A stretch of DNA of 64,000 nucleotides from Candidatus Brachybacterium merdavium (GCA_019118275.1 DWZH01000007.1:1-64000); one strand, 5' to 3'. Shown: positions 41,504-51,495, numbered from the stretch's first letter. Program-made: numbers and translations. Notes: a model not told the origin generated them from the letters alone.

Positions 41504-43669
41504 TCACGGACATCCGGGCGCTCCCAGCTGCTCGAGCAGCCAGGCCATCGCCGCGGTGCGACGGGCCTGGGCCCCACCGCTCGAGTCAGGGGCGCAGTGC
41601 AGCAGGACCGGCCTGCGGGCAGGGTCCGCGGTGGTCTTCGCCCGTAGCTCGGCGATCCACACCGCCGCCTCGGTGCACGGGGCCTGGTCGCCCTCGAGCA
41701 CGGCCTGCGCGAGCACGGCCGGGTATGCGCTCTCGCCGACGTTCTCCGCGGGGCTGCAGGCCCTCAGCGCCCGGTAGACCGACTCCTCCTCGGCGGGATC
41801 GCCCCATTCCGCCCATTCCTGGAGGGACAGCAGCACGCCCGGGTCCAGTAGGGACGCGAGCGGATCGACCATCGGCTCCTGGGCGACCACCGCCCGGAAC
41901 CGGTGTGGGGCCAGGTTGGCCGACGCCGCGACGAGCAGCCCGCCGGGGCCGCTCCCGGCGGCTCCGAGACGGTCCGCGGCCACCCAGCCGGCATCGACCA
42001 GGTGCTCGGCGCAGGAGAGGAAGTCCGTGAAGGAGACGGCCTTGTCCTCGCGCTGGGCGCTGTGGTGCCAGGCCGGGCCCATCTCCCCGCCGCCGCGGAC
42101 ATGAGCGATCGCGACGACCACCCCGCGGTCCAGCAGGGGCAGGGCGGACAGGGCCAGCGCCGGATCGATCGAGGAGCCGAAGGCACCGTAGCCGTGAAGC
42201 ACCCCGGGGGCGGTGCCGTCGGCTGTGATGTCCCGGCGGTGGAGCAGGGAGATGGGGACGGGGGTGCCGTCCGCGGCCTCGGCCCACAGGCGCCGTTCGC
42301 GGTACTGCTCCGGATCGATCCGGGCTGCCGCCACCCGGCGCAGCACGCTGGCCTCCCCGGTGCTCACCCGGTGCTGGGCCAGCGTGGTGGGGGTGAGCAG
42401 GCTGTCCAGCCGGTACCGCACCACGTCCTGGTCCCAGTCCGGGTTGGCGTCCAGGCGCACCGCCTCCAGCTCGCCGCCGTGGCTGAGAGTGCGGGTCGCG
42501 AGGATGTCGAAGGTGCCGTCGTCGCGGCGCGGGATGAGGCGCACCCCGGGCAGCCCGCCGGAGCGCACCTGCAGGGCGGCGAAGCCGGCGAAGGCCTCGA
42601 TGCCCTCGAAGTGCTCACCCTCGCGGGCCAGGAGCAGCGGGCGGGGCTCGGCGGGGTCGCCGGGCAAGGGCACATCCTGGGCGGGATCGCTCAGCGGCAG
42701 CTCGGACAGCTCGCTGCGGCCCGCGGCGTCCTCACTGAGCACCAGCAGGCGGTCGCCGGCGTGCTCGACCTGCAGGTTCGCGGACCTGTGAGGCACTGTG
42801 ACGCGGCGCGGATCGGCCGTGGGATCGGCCAGGTCCAGATGCCAGGCCTGCGCGGAGACCACCGAGCGGGAGTGGATCACCAGGGTTGATCCGTCCCGGG
42901 AGCGGGACAGCTCGAGCTCGGCCCAGCGATCGGGTGCATCCACGACCACGGCGTCGTCCGCGGCCGAGGTGCCCAGGCGGTGGCGACGGACCTGATGGCC
43001 GCGTCCGTACACGTCCACCCGCAGGTACAGCAGCCACTGCCCGTCCGTCGAGAAGGCGAGATCCGGGCCGGCGCCACGCACCGCCCGGTCGAGGATCTCC
43101 TCGGTGGACAGGTCCACGACGGTGATGTGGCAGCCGCCCTCTCCGGCCTCGGCGCGGGCCAGCAGCTGGTGCTCGGCCGACAGGGCGATGGCGAACACCT
43201 GCCGTCGGTCCTCGACCAGCATCTGCTCACCCTCGAGCAGCTGCCCGTCCTCGAGGACCGGGATCCCGTGGGCGTCGCGGCGCAGGTCCGCGCTGTCGGG
43301 GACCCGGGACAGGGAGACGTCCATGCCGTGGCCGGCCAGGAACCGGGGCCGATCCAGGTACCACCAGCCGCCGTTGCGCACCGGGACGAACAGCTCCGTC
43401 GGCGGTTCCGGAGCGGTCAGCTCCCGGGCGAGGGCGGAGCGCAGCTCCGCCAGGTGGGCGGTGCGGTGCGCGGTGTGGGCGTTCTCGGCGTCGAGATGTG
43501 CCGCGATCGCCGCGGGATCGAGGGTGCGCAGCCACCCGTGGTCGATGACGGCGGTGTCGCCGTGCATGGTGCGCTCCTGAGGTCGGCGCGGGATCCGGGG
43601 GGCCGCTGCCGCGTCCTGCGTCAGCTGTTTCTGGTCGGACTGGGGCTCGGCGAGAGTTTCCTGTGTCAT
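41504..43669 (-). CDS. Catalytically dead oligopeptidase B paralogue
   Basis: 721 aa, colinear with the ptrB product of this window and with an intact frame. The propeller and hydrolase domains are both present. All three catalytic residues are lost: the nucleophile elbow reads GSGPGG in place of GRSAGG (Gly574 for Ser), the Asp position is Gly660 in VLEGDQAP, and GHGG is DSSGG. The rest of the hydrolase domain is well kept (PGGLLVAASANLAPHRFRAV). It may be a pseudoenzyme that binds peptides or partners. A GTG at 43735 would add 22 residues; GGAG lies about 14 nt before the ATG at 43669. Confidence 0.88.
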   Translation of the reverse strand: MTQETLAEPQSDQKQLTQDAAAAPRIPRRPQERTMHGDTAVIDHGWLRTLDPAAIAAHLDAENAHTAHRTAHLAELRSALARELTAPEPPTELFVPVRNGGWWYLDRPRFLAGHGMDVSLSRVPDSADLRRDAHGIPVLEDGQLLEGEQMLVEDRRQVFAIALSAEHQLLARAEAGEGGCHITVVDLSTEEILDRAVRGAGPDLAFSTDGQWLLYLRVDVYGRGHQVRRHRLGTSAADDAVVVDAPDRWAELELSRSRDGSTLVIHSRSVVSAQAWHLDLADPTADPRRVTVPHRSANLQVEHAGDRLLVLSEDAAGRSELSELPLSDPAQDVPLPGDPAEPRPLLLAREGEHFEGIEAFAGFAALQVRSGGLPGVRLIPRRDDGTFDILATRTLSHGGELEAVRLDANPDWDQDVVRYRLDSLLTPTTLAQHRVSTGEASVLRRVAAARIDPEQYRERRLWAEAADGTPVPISLLHRRDITADGTAPGVLHGYGAFGSSIDPALALSALPLLDRGVVVAIAHVRGGGEMGPAWHHSAQREDKAVSFTDFLSCAEHLVDAGWVAADRLGAAGSGPGGLLVAASANLAPHRFRAVVAQEPMVDPLASLLDPGVLLSLQEWAEWGDPAEEESVYRALRACSPAENVGESAYPAVLAQAVLEGDQAPCTEAAVWIAELRAKTTADPARRPVLLHCAPDSSGGAQARRTAAMAWLLEQLGAPGCP

Positions 43670-43865
43670 GGGACGGCGTTCTTTCTCCAAGGATGTCCAG
43701 GCATCTGTGCACGACCGGAGAGGGCGACGATTCACCTTTGGGTCGTCGTGTTGGAGAGAGAGTAGGCCCCGACCGTCGACAGCTTCCCCGGAAACTGTGA
43801 ACGGTTGTAAGAATTCATCGGAGCTGCGGGCCGAGCAGGGTGATTGCTCGGTGTCGGGCGGCAGG

Positions 43866-43905
43866 CGGCGCGGCGATCAGCGTGATCGGCGTGATCGCCG
43901 CGCCG
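43866..43905 (-). terminator. Terminator after the GH31 gene
   Basis: CGGCGCGGCGATCA, a 12-nt loop, TGATCGCCGCGCCG: a perfect 14-bp stem, 69 nt past the stop at 43974. Near it, agcggccggccc is directly repeated (about 43937-43970). The rest of 43670-43973 shows no gene. Confidence 0.7.
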
Positions 43906-43973
43906 TCGGCGGGAGGCCGGGCCGCCGCGGGCTCCAGCGGCCGGCCCAAACGGCCAGCGGCCGGCCCGGACGG

Positions 43974-46022
43974 TCAGAGGCCCGCCGTGCCTGCGGGTGC
44001 GGCCACCAGATCCAGGACGGGAGCACCGGCGCGGGCGAACAGGCCCAGGGAGTCGAACCCGTAGCTGCGGGTGTACCAGCGGCCACCGGTCAGCTGCTCA
44101 CCATCGAGCACATGCACCCACGCGCCGTCGGGGAGGTAGAACTCGAGCGTCCCGTCGGCCGTGAAGACCGGAGCGACCAGCAGATCCGCCCCCAGCATGT
44201 ACTGGCGGTCCAGGTAGCGGCAGCTGGGGTCGGCGGGGAACTGCAGGGCCATCGGCCGCATCATCGGGATGCCGCGCGCGGTGGTCTCCTCGGCGGCCTC
44301 GCGCAGGTACGGCATCAGGGACTGCTTCAGCCGGGTGAAGCCGCGGGTGATCTCGACCGCCTCCTGGTCGAACAGCCAGGGCACCCGGTAGGAGTTCGAT
44401 CCGTGCAGGCGCGAGTGCGAGGACAGCAGCCCGAAGGCCACCCATCGCTTGAACACGGCTGGATCGGGGGTGCCCTCGAAACCGCCGATGTCGTGACTCC
44501 AGTAGCCGAAGCCCGAGGAGACCAGTGACAGGCCGCCGCGCAGTGACTGGGCCATGGCCTCGAAGGTGGATTCGCAGTCCCCTCCCCAGTGCACCGGGAA
44601 CTGCTGCCCGCCCGCCGTGGCGGTCCGGGCGAACAGGACGGCCTCTCCCTCCCCGCGCCACTCTTCGAGGACCTCGAAGACCACCTTGTTGTACAGGTGG
44701 GCGTAGTAGTTGTGCATCCGCACCGGGTCGGAGCCGTCGTGCCAGACCACATCGGTGGGGATGCGCTCGCCGAAGTCGGATTTGAAGCAGTCGACCCCGT
44801 CCTCGAGCAGTGCCGCCAGCTTGCCCTGATACCAGGCCACTGCGGCGGGGTTCGTGAAATCCACGATCCCCATCCCGGCCTGCCACAAGTCGCTCTGGTA
44901 GATCGAGCCGTCCGGCCGGCGCAGCAGGTAGCCCTCGCGGGCGGCCTCGGCGAAGATCTCGCCCTGCTGGCCGATGTAGGGGTTGATCCACAGGCACACC
45001 TTCAATCCGCGCTCGTGGAGCTTGGCCAGCAGCGAGCGCGGGTCGGGGAAAGTCTGCGGGTCCCAGACGAAGTCGCACCAGTGGTAGCCGCGCATCCAGA
45101 ACGTATCGAAGTGGAACACCGACAGGTCGATGCCTCGCTCGAGCATGCCGTCGACGAACGACAGCACGGTGGCCTCGTCGTAGTCGGTCGTGAAGGAGGT
45201 CGACAGCCACAGGCCGTAGGACCAGTCGGGCAGCTGCGGGGGGCGGCCCGTGCGGGCGGTGAAACGCTCGAGGACCGCCGCTGGCTCACCGCCGCCGTAG
45301 ATCTCGTAGGTCAGGCGCTCGCCGGGAACGCTGAACTGGGTGGCCGAGACATTCTCGGAGCCGACCTCGAAGGAGACCGGTCCGGCGTCGTCGACGAACA
45401 CCCCGTAGCCGCGAGAGCTCAGCAGGAAGGGCACGTTCTTGTAGGCCTGCTCGGAGTTGGTGCCGCCATCGGCGTTCCAGACGTCGACCGTCTGTCCGTT
45501 CTTCACGAAGGCACCGAAACGTTCGCCGAGCCCGTAGACGGTCTCGCCCACCCCCAGGCCCAGCTGTTCGTGGACGTAGGTTCCCTCACCCTCGACCGTC
45601 GCGTGCGCGATCGAGCGCTCCGTGGAGGACGTGAGCAGCTCGCCGTCCCACCGGTACTCCAGGTGCCAGGGGCCGCTGGTGGCGACCCGGGCGCTGAGGC
45701 GACCGGAGACCAGCTCGACCCAGCTGGCGTCCTCGGCGTGACGCACCTGCGCGGTCACCTCGGTGCTCGTCAGCTCGAAGTGGGGGCCGAGGTCGAGCGC
45801 ACCGGCGAAGTGCTCGATGCGCACCCGGATCACGTCCGGCGCGGGGGCGCTGAGGTGCACGGTGATCACCGGCTGGTTCAGGGTGTCCCCGCGCGAGGTG
45901 ATCTGCTTGGCGGCGGCGTAGGCGGTCAGGCCGTCCCCGTGCTGGTCGACCCGGTCGATGTCTTTGGCCCGAATCAGCCTGACGCCGTCGCGCAGCAGCC
46001 AGTAGCCGTCGGTGAACTTCAT
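43974..46022 (-). CDS. yicI: GH31 alpha-xylosidase (YicI type)
   Basis: 682 aa, no signal peptide, so cytoplasmic. The nucleophile Asp is in FKSDFGERIPTDVVW (about residue 414) and the acid Asp in VHWGGDCEST (about 480), with SSGFGYWSHDIGGFEG and SSHSRLHGSNSYRVPW. These are the YicI-type motifs; the enzyme removes alpha-1,6-xylose from the non-reducing end of isoprimeverose and xyloglucan oligosaccharides. The ATG overlaps the stop of the GH3 gene (ATGA). Confidence 0.93.
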   Translation of the reverse strand: MKFTDGYWLLRDGVRLIRAKDIDRVDQHGDGLTAYAAAKQITSRGDTLNQPVITVHLSAPAPDVIRVRIEHFAGALDLGPHFELTSTEVTAQVRHAEDASWVELVSGRLSARVATSGPWHLEYRWDGELLTSSTERSIAHATVEGEGTYVHEQLGLGVGETVYGLGERFGAFVKNGQTVDVWNADGGTNSEQAYKNVPFLLSSRGYGVFVDDAGPVSFEVGSENVSATQFSVPGERLTYEIYGGGEPAAVLERFTARTGRPPQLPDWSYGLWLSTSFTTDYDEATVLSFVDGMLERGIDLSVFHFDTFWMRGYHWCDFVWDPQTFPDPRSLLAKLHERGLKVCLWINPYIGQQGEIFAEAAREGYLLRRPDGSIYQSDLWQAGMGIVDFTNPAAVAWYQGKLAALLEDGVDCFKSDFGERIPTDVVWHDGSDPVRMHNYYAHLYNKVVFEVLEEWRGEGEAVLFARTATAGGQQFPVHWGGDCESTFEAMAQSLRGGLSLVSSGFGYWSHDIGGFEGTPDPAVFKRWVAFGLLSSHSRLHGSNSYRVPWLFDQEAVEITRGFTRLKQSLMPYLREAAEETTARGIPMMRPMALQFPADPSCRYLDRQYMLGADLLVAPVFTADGTLEFYLPDGAWVHVLDGEQLTGGRWYTRSYGFDSLGLFARAGAPVLDLVAAPAGTAGL

Positions 46023-48598
46023 GTGTGCCTCCTGGGGGCCTGGGTGGGGTGGGTGACCGGGACCGGAGCGGCCGGGTGGGGGATGCCCGCGACCGCGCCG
46101 GCGCCGGGCGCGTCGAGCTCGATGCTCACCACGGGGGCCGCACAGGAGCGGGCCAGGTGGATCGTCACGGGCCCCTGCGGGCCGACGAAGTCACCCTCGC
46201 TCTCGGACCACAGCCGCAGTCTCGACCAGGGGATCTCCAGGCTGACCCGGGTGGTGCCGAAGGCGGGGACCTCTGCGGCCTGGAAGCCGATCAGCCGCGT
46301 GGTCGGCACGCGCCCGAGATCGCCGGGATACCTCTCGGCGGCCACGGAGGCATAGACCTGGACCACCTCATGAGCGGGGACGGTGGCCTTCCGCCCCAGG
46401 GTGACGCGTGCCCGGATCCCGCTGTCGATGGCCTCGATGCCGGGGTCCGTCCAGCGGGTGGGGTTGACCGTGAGTCCGTGTCCGAAGGGGAAACGGGCTT
46501 CCTGACCGTAGAGATAGGTCGCCTCGGACGTGATCACGTCGTAGTCGAGGATGTCGGTCAGGGCGTGCTCCGGGACCCAGGCCTGGGCCAGACGCCCGCT
46601 GAACTCGCGGTGGCCCAGCAGCAGCGAGGCCAGGGCCGGGCCCGACCGCGCTCCGGCGTGGCTGCTCCATACCACCGCATCGGGCGTCTCGTGGTGCTCA
46701 CCCAGGTCGTAGGGGTAGGAGGAGATGACCACCAGGGCCGTACGAGATCCCGGAGCGGCCTGGGGGAGCAGCTCGAGCAGCTCGCGGTCCGGGTCCATCA
46801 GGGCCAGGGTGGGGCGGTCCTCGGTCTCGCGGCCGTGCACGTGCGGTTCGTTTCCGGCCACCACGACCACCAGGTCCGCGCCCGCCATCGCCGCACGGGC
46901 CTGATCCGCTCGGGAGCAGGTCACCTCCCAGTCCAGCAGGGCGGCCTGCTGGGCAGAGGTGCCGCCCAGGATCAGCTTGCCCGTCTGCCGCTCGATCCTC
47001 ACCCAGCGGCCGCTGCCCACGTGCTGCAGCCTCACCTGTCCGGAGGCGGTGCGGGAGGTCCGGAAGGTCTCCTGTGCGACCCATCCGCCGATCCGCTCAG
47101 CCCGTGCCCGCAGGAAACCGTGGTCGTCGGGATGGACGAATCTGCCCGTGGCGGTCTCGCGCAGGCTGATCACGCTCAGGCCATGGTCGAGGACTTCGAA
47201 GGCGGTGGCGGCCCCTCCGCCCTCCTTCTCGTCAGGTGCCGCTGCGGCCGCGGCGAGCAGCAGGTCGTCGTCCCGCCGCGCGACACGGCTCCCGTCGACG
47301 GCCAGTTCGATCACGTCCAGGCACGCCGCCGAGCGCACCGGTCCGTCGTGCCGTGACGCCAGGGCGGAGTCCAGCGGCACCGGGTCGATGAGCTCGCCGC
47401 TGTACCAGTCGCGCAGCACTGTCTGTCCCAGATGGCCGAGCACGGCGATGGAGGCGCCGGAACGCGCGGGAAGAGCATCGTGCCGGTGGCGCAGAAGCAC
47501 AGCGGCGCGGGCGGCGGCCAGCTCGGACAGCTCGGTGGCCGCCGCCGGGTCGAAGGCAGGAGGAGTCGGTCCGCCCCCCGCTCTCGGGCCGGAGCCCTCT
47601 GCTGTCGCGCCGGGGGCGTCGAACTCGCCGGTGCGGGCACGGGCCACCAGCTGTCGCACCACCGCCTGATCGATGTGGCGCTCCTGGATCAGACCCGCGT
47701 CCAGGGCGGCGCGAGCGGCCCGGATCGTGGGCTGGGTGTCGCGATCGTGATCGGTGAAGGAGTCCACCCCTGCCCGCAGCATCGCCGCCACTGCCTCGGT
47801 CAGATCCGCGGCGGCGTCCTGGATGGTGACCAGGTTCGTCGGCGCCCCGGCATCGCTGACAACGAACAGCAGATCGGGGTCGGCCACCAGGCGGCGCAGA
47901 TGGTCGTTGACCAAGGGGGAGAGATGGGCGGGGATGCCGTCGACCAGGTTGTAGGCCAGCATCACCGCGCCGGCGGCCCCGCTGACCAGGGCCTCCTCGA
48001 AGCCGGGCAGCTCGTACTCATGCAGGACCCGCGGCGGCATCCGGGAGGAGGTCGAGGCGCGGTCGACCTCGTGGGAGTAGGCCAGGAAATGCTTGAGGGT
48101 GGGAACCGTGTCCCACGGCCCCTCGTCGCCGCGCAGGCCGCGGGATAGCGCCGTGCCCAGTCGGGCGTTCAGCAGCGGATCCTCCGTGAGCCCTTCCTCG
48201 GTGCGGCCCCACAGCGGGTGGCGCAGCGCGTTGACCACGGGGGCCCAGACGTTCAGGCTGGCTGGCTCCTCGTGTCCGTGATGGACCCGGACCTCCCGGG
48301 CGAGCTGCTGCCCGATCGTCTCCAGCAGCTGGGTGTCCCAGGTGGCTGCCAGCCCGACGGGCTGGGGGTAGGTGGTCGCCGGGCCGCGCCAGGCCACACC
48401 GTGCAGCGCCTCGGTGCCGGTGGAGAAGGGCCTGATTCCCAAACGCGCGAGGCCCGGGCTGTGCTGGTGGAGGAACGGCAGCTTCTCCTCCAGTTCCATG
48501 GAGGACACCAGGTCACGGGCACGGGACAGGTGGGCGGCGTCGCTCGGCCGCAGCTCTGCACGGCCTTCCAGCCATTGCGGGGGTGGGTGATCGGCCAT
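46019..48598 (-). CDS. GH3 beta-glycosidase (glucosidase/xylosidase type)
   Basis: 859 aa, no signal peptide. The N-terminal GH3 barrel has PSTGTEALHGVAW-like substrate loop (FSTGTEALHGVAW), TLKHFLAYS and the nucleophile Asp in FVVSDAGAP (about residue 249). The second alpha/beta domain is interrupted by a beta-rich insert of about 130 residues (about 460-590; TGRFVHPDDHGFLRARAERI, VRLQHVGSGRWVRIE), which looks like a trefoil or fascin-like carbohydrate-binding module. It continues with LVVVVAGNE, a C-terminal FPFGHGL and a fibronectin-III-like end. It would release glucose or xylose from imported oligosaccharides. Operon with the GH31 gene; divergent from the sugar ABC operon. Confidence 0.9.
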   Translation of the reverse strand: MADHPPPQWLEGRAELRPSDAAHLSRARDLVSSMELEEKLPFLHQHSPGLARLGIRPFSTGTEALHGVAWRGPATTYPQPVGLAATWDTQLLETIGQQLAREVRVHHGHEEPASLNVWAPVVNALRHPLWGRTEEGLTEDPLLNARLGTALSRGLRGDEGPWDTVPTLKHFLAYSHEVDRASTSSRMPPRVLHEYELPGFEEALVSGAAGAVMLAYNLVDGIPAHLSPLVNDHLRRLVADPDLLFVVSDAGAPTNLVTIQDAAADLTEAVAAMLRAGVDSFTDHDRDTQPTIRAARAALDAGLIQERHIDQAVVRQLVARARTGEFDAPGATAEGSGPRAGGGPTPPAFDPAAATELSELAAARAAVLLRHRHDALPARSGASIAVLGHLGQTVLRDWYSGELIDPVPLDSALASRHDGPVRSAACLDVIELAVDGSRVARRDDDLLLAAAAAAPDEKEGGGAATAFEVLDHGLSVISLRETATGRFVHPDDHGFLRARAERIGGWVAQETFRTSRTASGQVRLQHVGSGRWVRIERQTGKLILGGTSAQQAALLDWEVTCSRADQARAAMAGADLVVVVAGNEPHVHGRETEDRPTLALMDPDRELLELLPQAAPGSRTALVVISSYPYDLGEHHETPDAVVWSSHAGARSGPALASLLLGHREFSGRLAQAWVPEHALTDILDYDVITSEATYLYGQEARFPFGHGLTVNPTRWTDPGIEAIDSGIRARVTLGRKATVPAHEVVQVYASVAAERYPGDLGRVPTTRLIGFQAAEVPAFGTTRVSLEIPWSRLRLWSESEGDFVGPQGPVTIHLARSCAAPVVSIELDAPGAGAVAGIPHPAAPVPVTHPTQAPRRHT

Positions 48599-48669
48599 GG
48601 GTCCTCTTCGACGGGGGCGCGGCCGACAGGCTCGAGGTGCTCTTGCCAGGAACTGTGTCGGCTATTACG

Positions 48670-48694
48670 CTTCGATGCTATCGAAGCGCTTCGA
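48670..48694. promoter_or_regulatory. Overlapping palindromes, probable LacI-type operator
   Basis: CTTCGAT-GCT-ATCGAAG (48670-48686) overlaps TCGAAGCGCTTCGA (48681-48694). It stands between the divergent GH3-GH31 and ABC operons. The CG-centred second palindrome has the form of LacI-family operators; the LacI gene at 52517 is the closest candidate regulator. Confidence 0.7.
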
Positions 48695-48808
48695 CAGTTT
48701 CTAGTCGAGGTCTCGAGTCCAGTGAGTGAACGTCAGCCCCGGCCACGGGGGCAAGCCTGCCGGCGTCACGCCGACGCCGACGGACCGCCACAAGGAAGTG
48801 AGTGGATC

Positions 48809-50452
48809 ATGAACCTCATCGACAATGCTGTCTCTCGTCGGCGTCTGCTGGGATATCTCGGGGTGGGGGCCGGAGCCCTCGGCCTTGCTGCCTGCGGTGG
48901 CTCCGGTGGCTCCGGCGGGGGCTCGGGAGACATCCTCACCGGGGCCGATCTCGCGGCCGAGGTGGAGGCGTCGCGTCCTGACTCCGCCCTCGAGTTCCTG
49001 GTCGAACCGGACTTCCCGAGCGTCAACGGCTCCACCCCCGGCTACACCACGATGCCCGATCCGCTCGTCAAGGGGGTCGAGGACGCACCCGGCGCCGGTG
49101 GCAGCTATACGGTGATGAGCCCGGCCTGGTGGACCTCGCCGCCCGGGCTGGGCGAGAACGCCTACTACGACGCCGTCAACGAGCGTCTGGGCGCGACCCT
49201 GGACTTCCAGGTCTCCGACGGCAACGCCTACGCCGACAAGGTCCAGACGGTGCTCGCCTCCCCGAAGGACGTCGCGGACTGGATGGTCATCCCCTCGTGG
49301 AACATCCCGACCCGCTTCATCGAAGGGGTCGGGAACGTCTTCCAGGACCTGACCGACCACCTCGCAGGTGACGCGATCCACGACTACCCGAACCTGGCCC
49401 GCCTGGACCCGGCGGTCTGGGAGTACTGCATGTTCAACGGCCGCATCTTCGGCCTGCCCTTCCCATCGGAACTGATCACCGATGCCGTCTTCTACCGGCG
49501 CGACCTGTTCGAGGAGCTCGGTGTGGAAGTGCCCACCGACGCCGAGTCCTTCCTGTCCGTGCTGAGCGAGATCACCGATGAAGGCGCCAACCGCTGGGGC
49601 TGCGAGAACCTCTGGAACACCGCGCAGCTCATGTACGGCCTCCCGCCGACCTTCACTGAGCGCGACGGCGAACTCGTCCACCGCTTCGAGATGGAGGAGT
49701 ACAAGGAGGCGATCGTCTGGTTGACCAAGGTCGTCGAATCCGGGGCGATGCATCCCGACGCCGTGGCCGGCAACGACGGGGCCGCCAAGGACCGCTTCGA
49801 GTCCGGCCAGACCCTGGTGATGAACGACGGGGTGGGCGGCTGGCACGAGGCGCTGGCGCGGGTGCGGCCGTCCAACCCCGATTTCGACCAGATGGCGATG
49901 GATCTGTTCGCCCCCGATGGTGGAGCGCCCACCCTGTACCGTGGCGCACCCGTCAACATCTTCTCCTTCCTCAAGAAGAACGACGACGAGGAGCAGGTGC
50001 GTGAACTGCTGCGCATCGCCGACTGGTGCGCCAGCCCGTTCGGCACCGAGGAGTTCGAGCTGCTGACCTACGGGGTGGAGGGCACGCACTTCGACCGTGA
50101 TGAGCACGGTGTGCCCGAGCTCAACGATCAGGGTCGGCGCGAGGTGACCTCCACGTACCAGTTCCTGGCCCAGCCGGCGATCGTCAACGCCAAGGTCCAG
50201 TTCCCCGACTATGTCGAGGCCTCCTCGGAGTGGATGGCACGCCAGTCCGAGCACGTGGTCGACCCGCTGTTCCACGGCATCCAGATCCAGGAGCCCGCCG
50301 AGTTCGGTTCCCTCAGCCAGCCCTTCGACGACCTGGTGGTCGACATCAGCCGGGGCCGCAAGGACATCAGCGAGCTCGATGCCGCCGTGGAGAACTGGCG
50401 CAGCTCCGGCGGTGACGAGCTGCGGGAGTTCTACGCCGAATTCATGTCGTGA
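48809..50452 (+). CDS. Sugar-binding lipoprotein, LplA type
   Basis: 547 aa. The signal peptide has SRRRLLGYLG and a lipobox GLAAC-G (Tat-type lipoprotein), then a Gly/Ser linker. The mature protein is a family 1 solute-binding protein of the large LplA/YtcQ class, which usually takes oligosaccharides: QTVLASPKDVADWMVIPS, NGRIFGLPFPSELITDAVFYRRDLFEELGV. It is first in an operon with two permeases, and no ATPase gene is present; a shared MsiK-type ATPase elsewhere is expected. Confidence 0.9.
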   Translation: MNLIDNAVSRRRLLGYLGVGAGALGLAACGGSGGSGGGSGDILTGADLAAEVEASRPDSALEFLVEPDFPSVNGSTPGYTTMPDPLVKGVEDAPGAGGSYTVMSPAWWTSPPGLGENAYYDAVNERLGATLDFQVSDGNAYADKVQTVLASPKDVADWMVIPSWNIPTRFIEGVGNVFQDLTDHLAGDAIHDYPNLARLDPAVWEYCMFNGRIFGLPFPSELITDAVFYRRDLFEELGVEVPTDAESFLSVLSEITDEGANRWGCENLWNTAQLMYGLPPTFTERDGELVHRFEMEEYKEAIVWLTKVVESGAMHPDAVAGNDGAAKDRFESGQTLVMNDGVGGWHEALARVRPSNPDFDQMAMDLFAPDGGAPTLYRGAPVNIFSFLKKNDDEEQVRELLRIADWCASPFGTEEFELLTYGVEGTHFDRDEHGVPELNDQGRREVTSTYQFLAQPAIVNAKVQFPDYVEASSEWMARQSEHVVDPLFHGIQIQEPAEFGSLSQPFDDLVVDISRGRKDISELDAAVENWRSSGGDELREFYAEFMS

Positions 50453-51495
50453 GCAGTGTCTCGCCGTCCAATGTTCGATCTGATCCGAGGAACCCCGTGA
50501 CCACCGATACCGCAAGGATCCCGCGCTCGCGACGGCCCGCTCCGGCGCCGAGCTCGAAGGGGGCCCCGCCATCGCGCCGACGTCGCGTCAGCTTCTCGAA
50601 GCGCCTGCGACGTGACCGTTCGCTGATCATCATGACGCTGCCGATGGTCGCGCTGCTGCTGGTGTTCGCCTATGTCCCCATCCTCGGGAACGTCATCGCG
50701 TTCCAGGACTACTCGCCGTTCATCGGCATCCGTGACAGTCCCTGGGCGGGGATGCGCCAGTTCGAGAGGGTCATGACCGACCCGACATTCTGGAATGCCG
50801 TGAAGAACACCTTGGTGATCACGGCTTTCCAGCTGGTGTTCTATTTTCCGATCCCGATCGCCCTGGCCATTCTGCTGAATTCGATCCTCAGTGAGAAGGT
50901 GCGGACGGTCATCCAGTCGATCGTGTACCTGCCGCACTTCTTCTCATGGGTCGTGGTGGTATCGGTGTTCCATCAGATCCTGGGAGGGGCGGGGCTGCTG
51001 AGCCAGTTCACCCGGGAGTTCGGGCTGGGGGCGGTGGACGTCATGACCAACCCCGACACGTTCTTGTTCCTGATCACCTCCCAGGTGGTGTGGAAGGACG
51101 CCGGCTGGGGGATCATCGTCTTCCTCGCCGCGCTGAATGCCATCGACCCCGCGCTGTACGAGTCGGCCGCGATGGACGGGGCGGGCAAATGGCGCAGGAT
51201 CTGGCACATCACCCTGCCGGGGATGCGGGCGGTGATCGTGCTGCTGCTGATCCTGAATCTCGGCAATGCGCTGACCGTCGGCTTCGAGCAGCTGATCCTG
51301 CAGAGGGATGCCGTCGGCGCGGGCCGCGCTGAGGTCCTGGACACCTTCGTCTATTACACGGGCGTGCAGAACGGCGACTGGAGCTACGCCGCTGCCGCCG
51401 GACTCCTGAAGGGAGTGGTCAGCATGATCCTGGTGCTGGGCGCGAACAAGCTCGCGCATCTGTTCGGTGAGGCGGGGGTGTACCAGAAGGCATGA
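50449..51495 (+). CDS. Sugar ABC permease, LplB type
   Basis: 348 aa; a basic N-terminal tail of about 60 residues and six membrane helices. The EAA loop is YESAAMDGAGKWRRIWHITLPGM. The GTG at 50449 overlaps the binding-protein stop (GTGA); a GTG at 50497 with GAGG 6 nt upstream is an alternative start removing 16 residues. It pairs with the next permease. Confidence 0.9.
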   Translation: MSSVSPSNVRSDPRNPVTTDTARIPRSRRPAPAPSSKGAPPSRRRRVSFSKRLRRDRSLIIMTLPMVALLLVFAYVPILGNVIAFQDYSPFIGIRDSPWAGMRQFERVMTDPTFWNAVKNTLVITAFQLVFYFPIPIALAILLNSILSEKVRTVIQSIVYLPHFFSWVVVVSVFHQILGGAGLLSQFTREFGLGAVDVMTNPDTFLFLITSQVVWKDAGWGIIVFLAALNAIDPALYESAAMDGAGKWRRIWHITLPGMRAVIVLLLILNLGNALTVGFEQLILQRDAVGAGRAEVLDTFVYYTGVQNGDWSYAAAAGLLKGVVSMILVLGANKLAHLFGEAGVYQKA

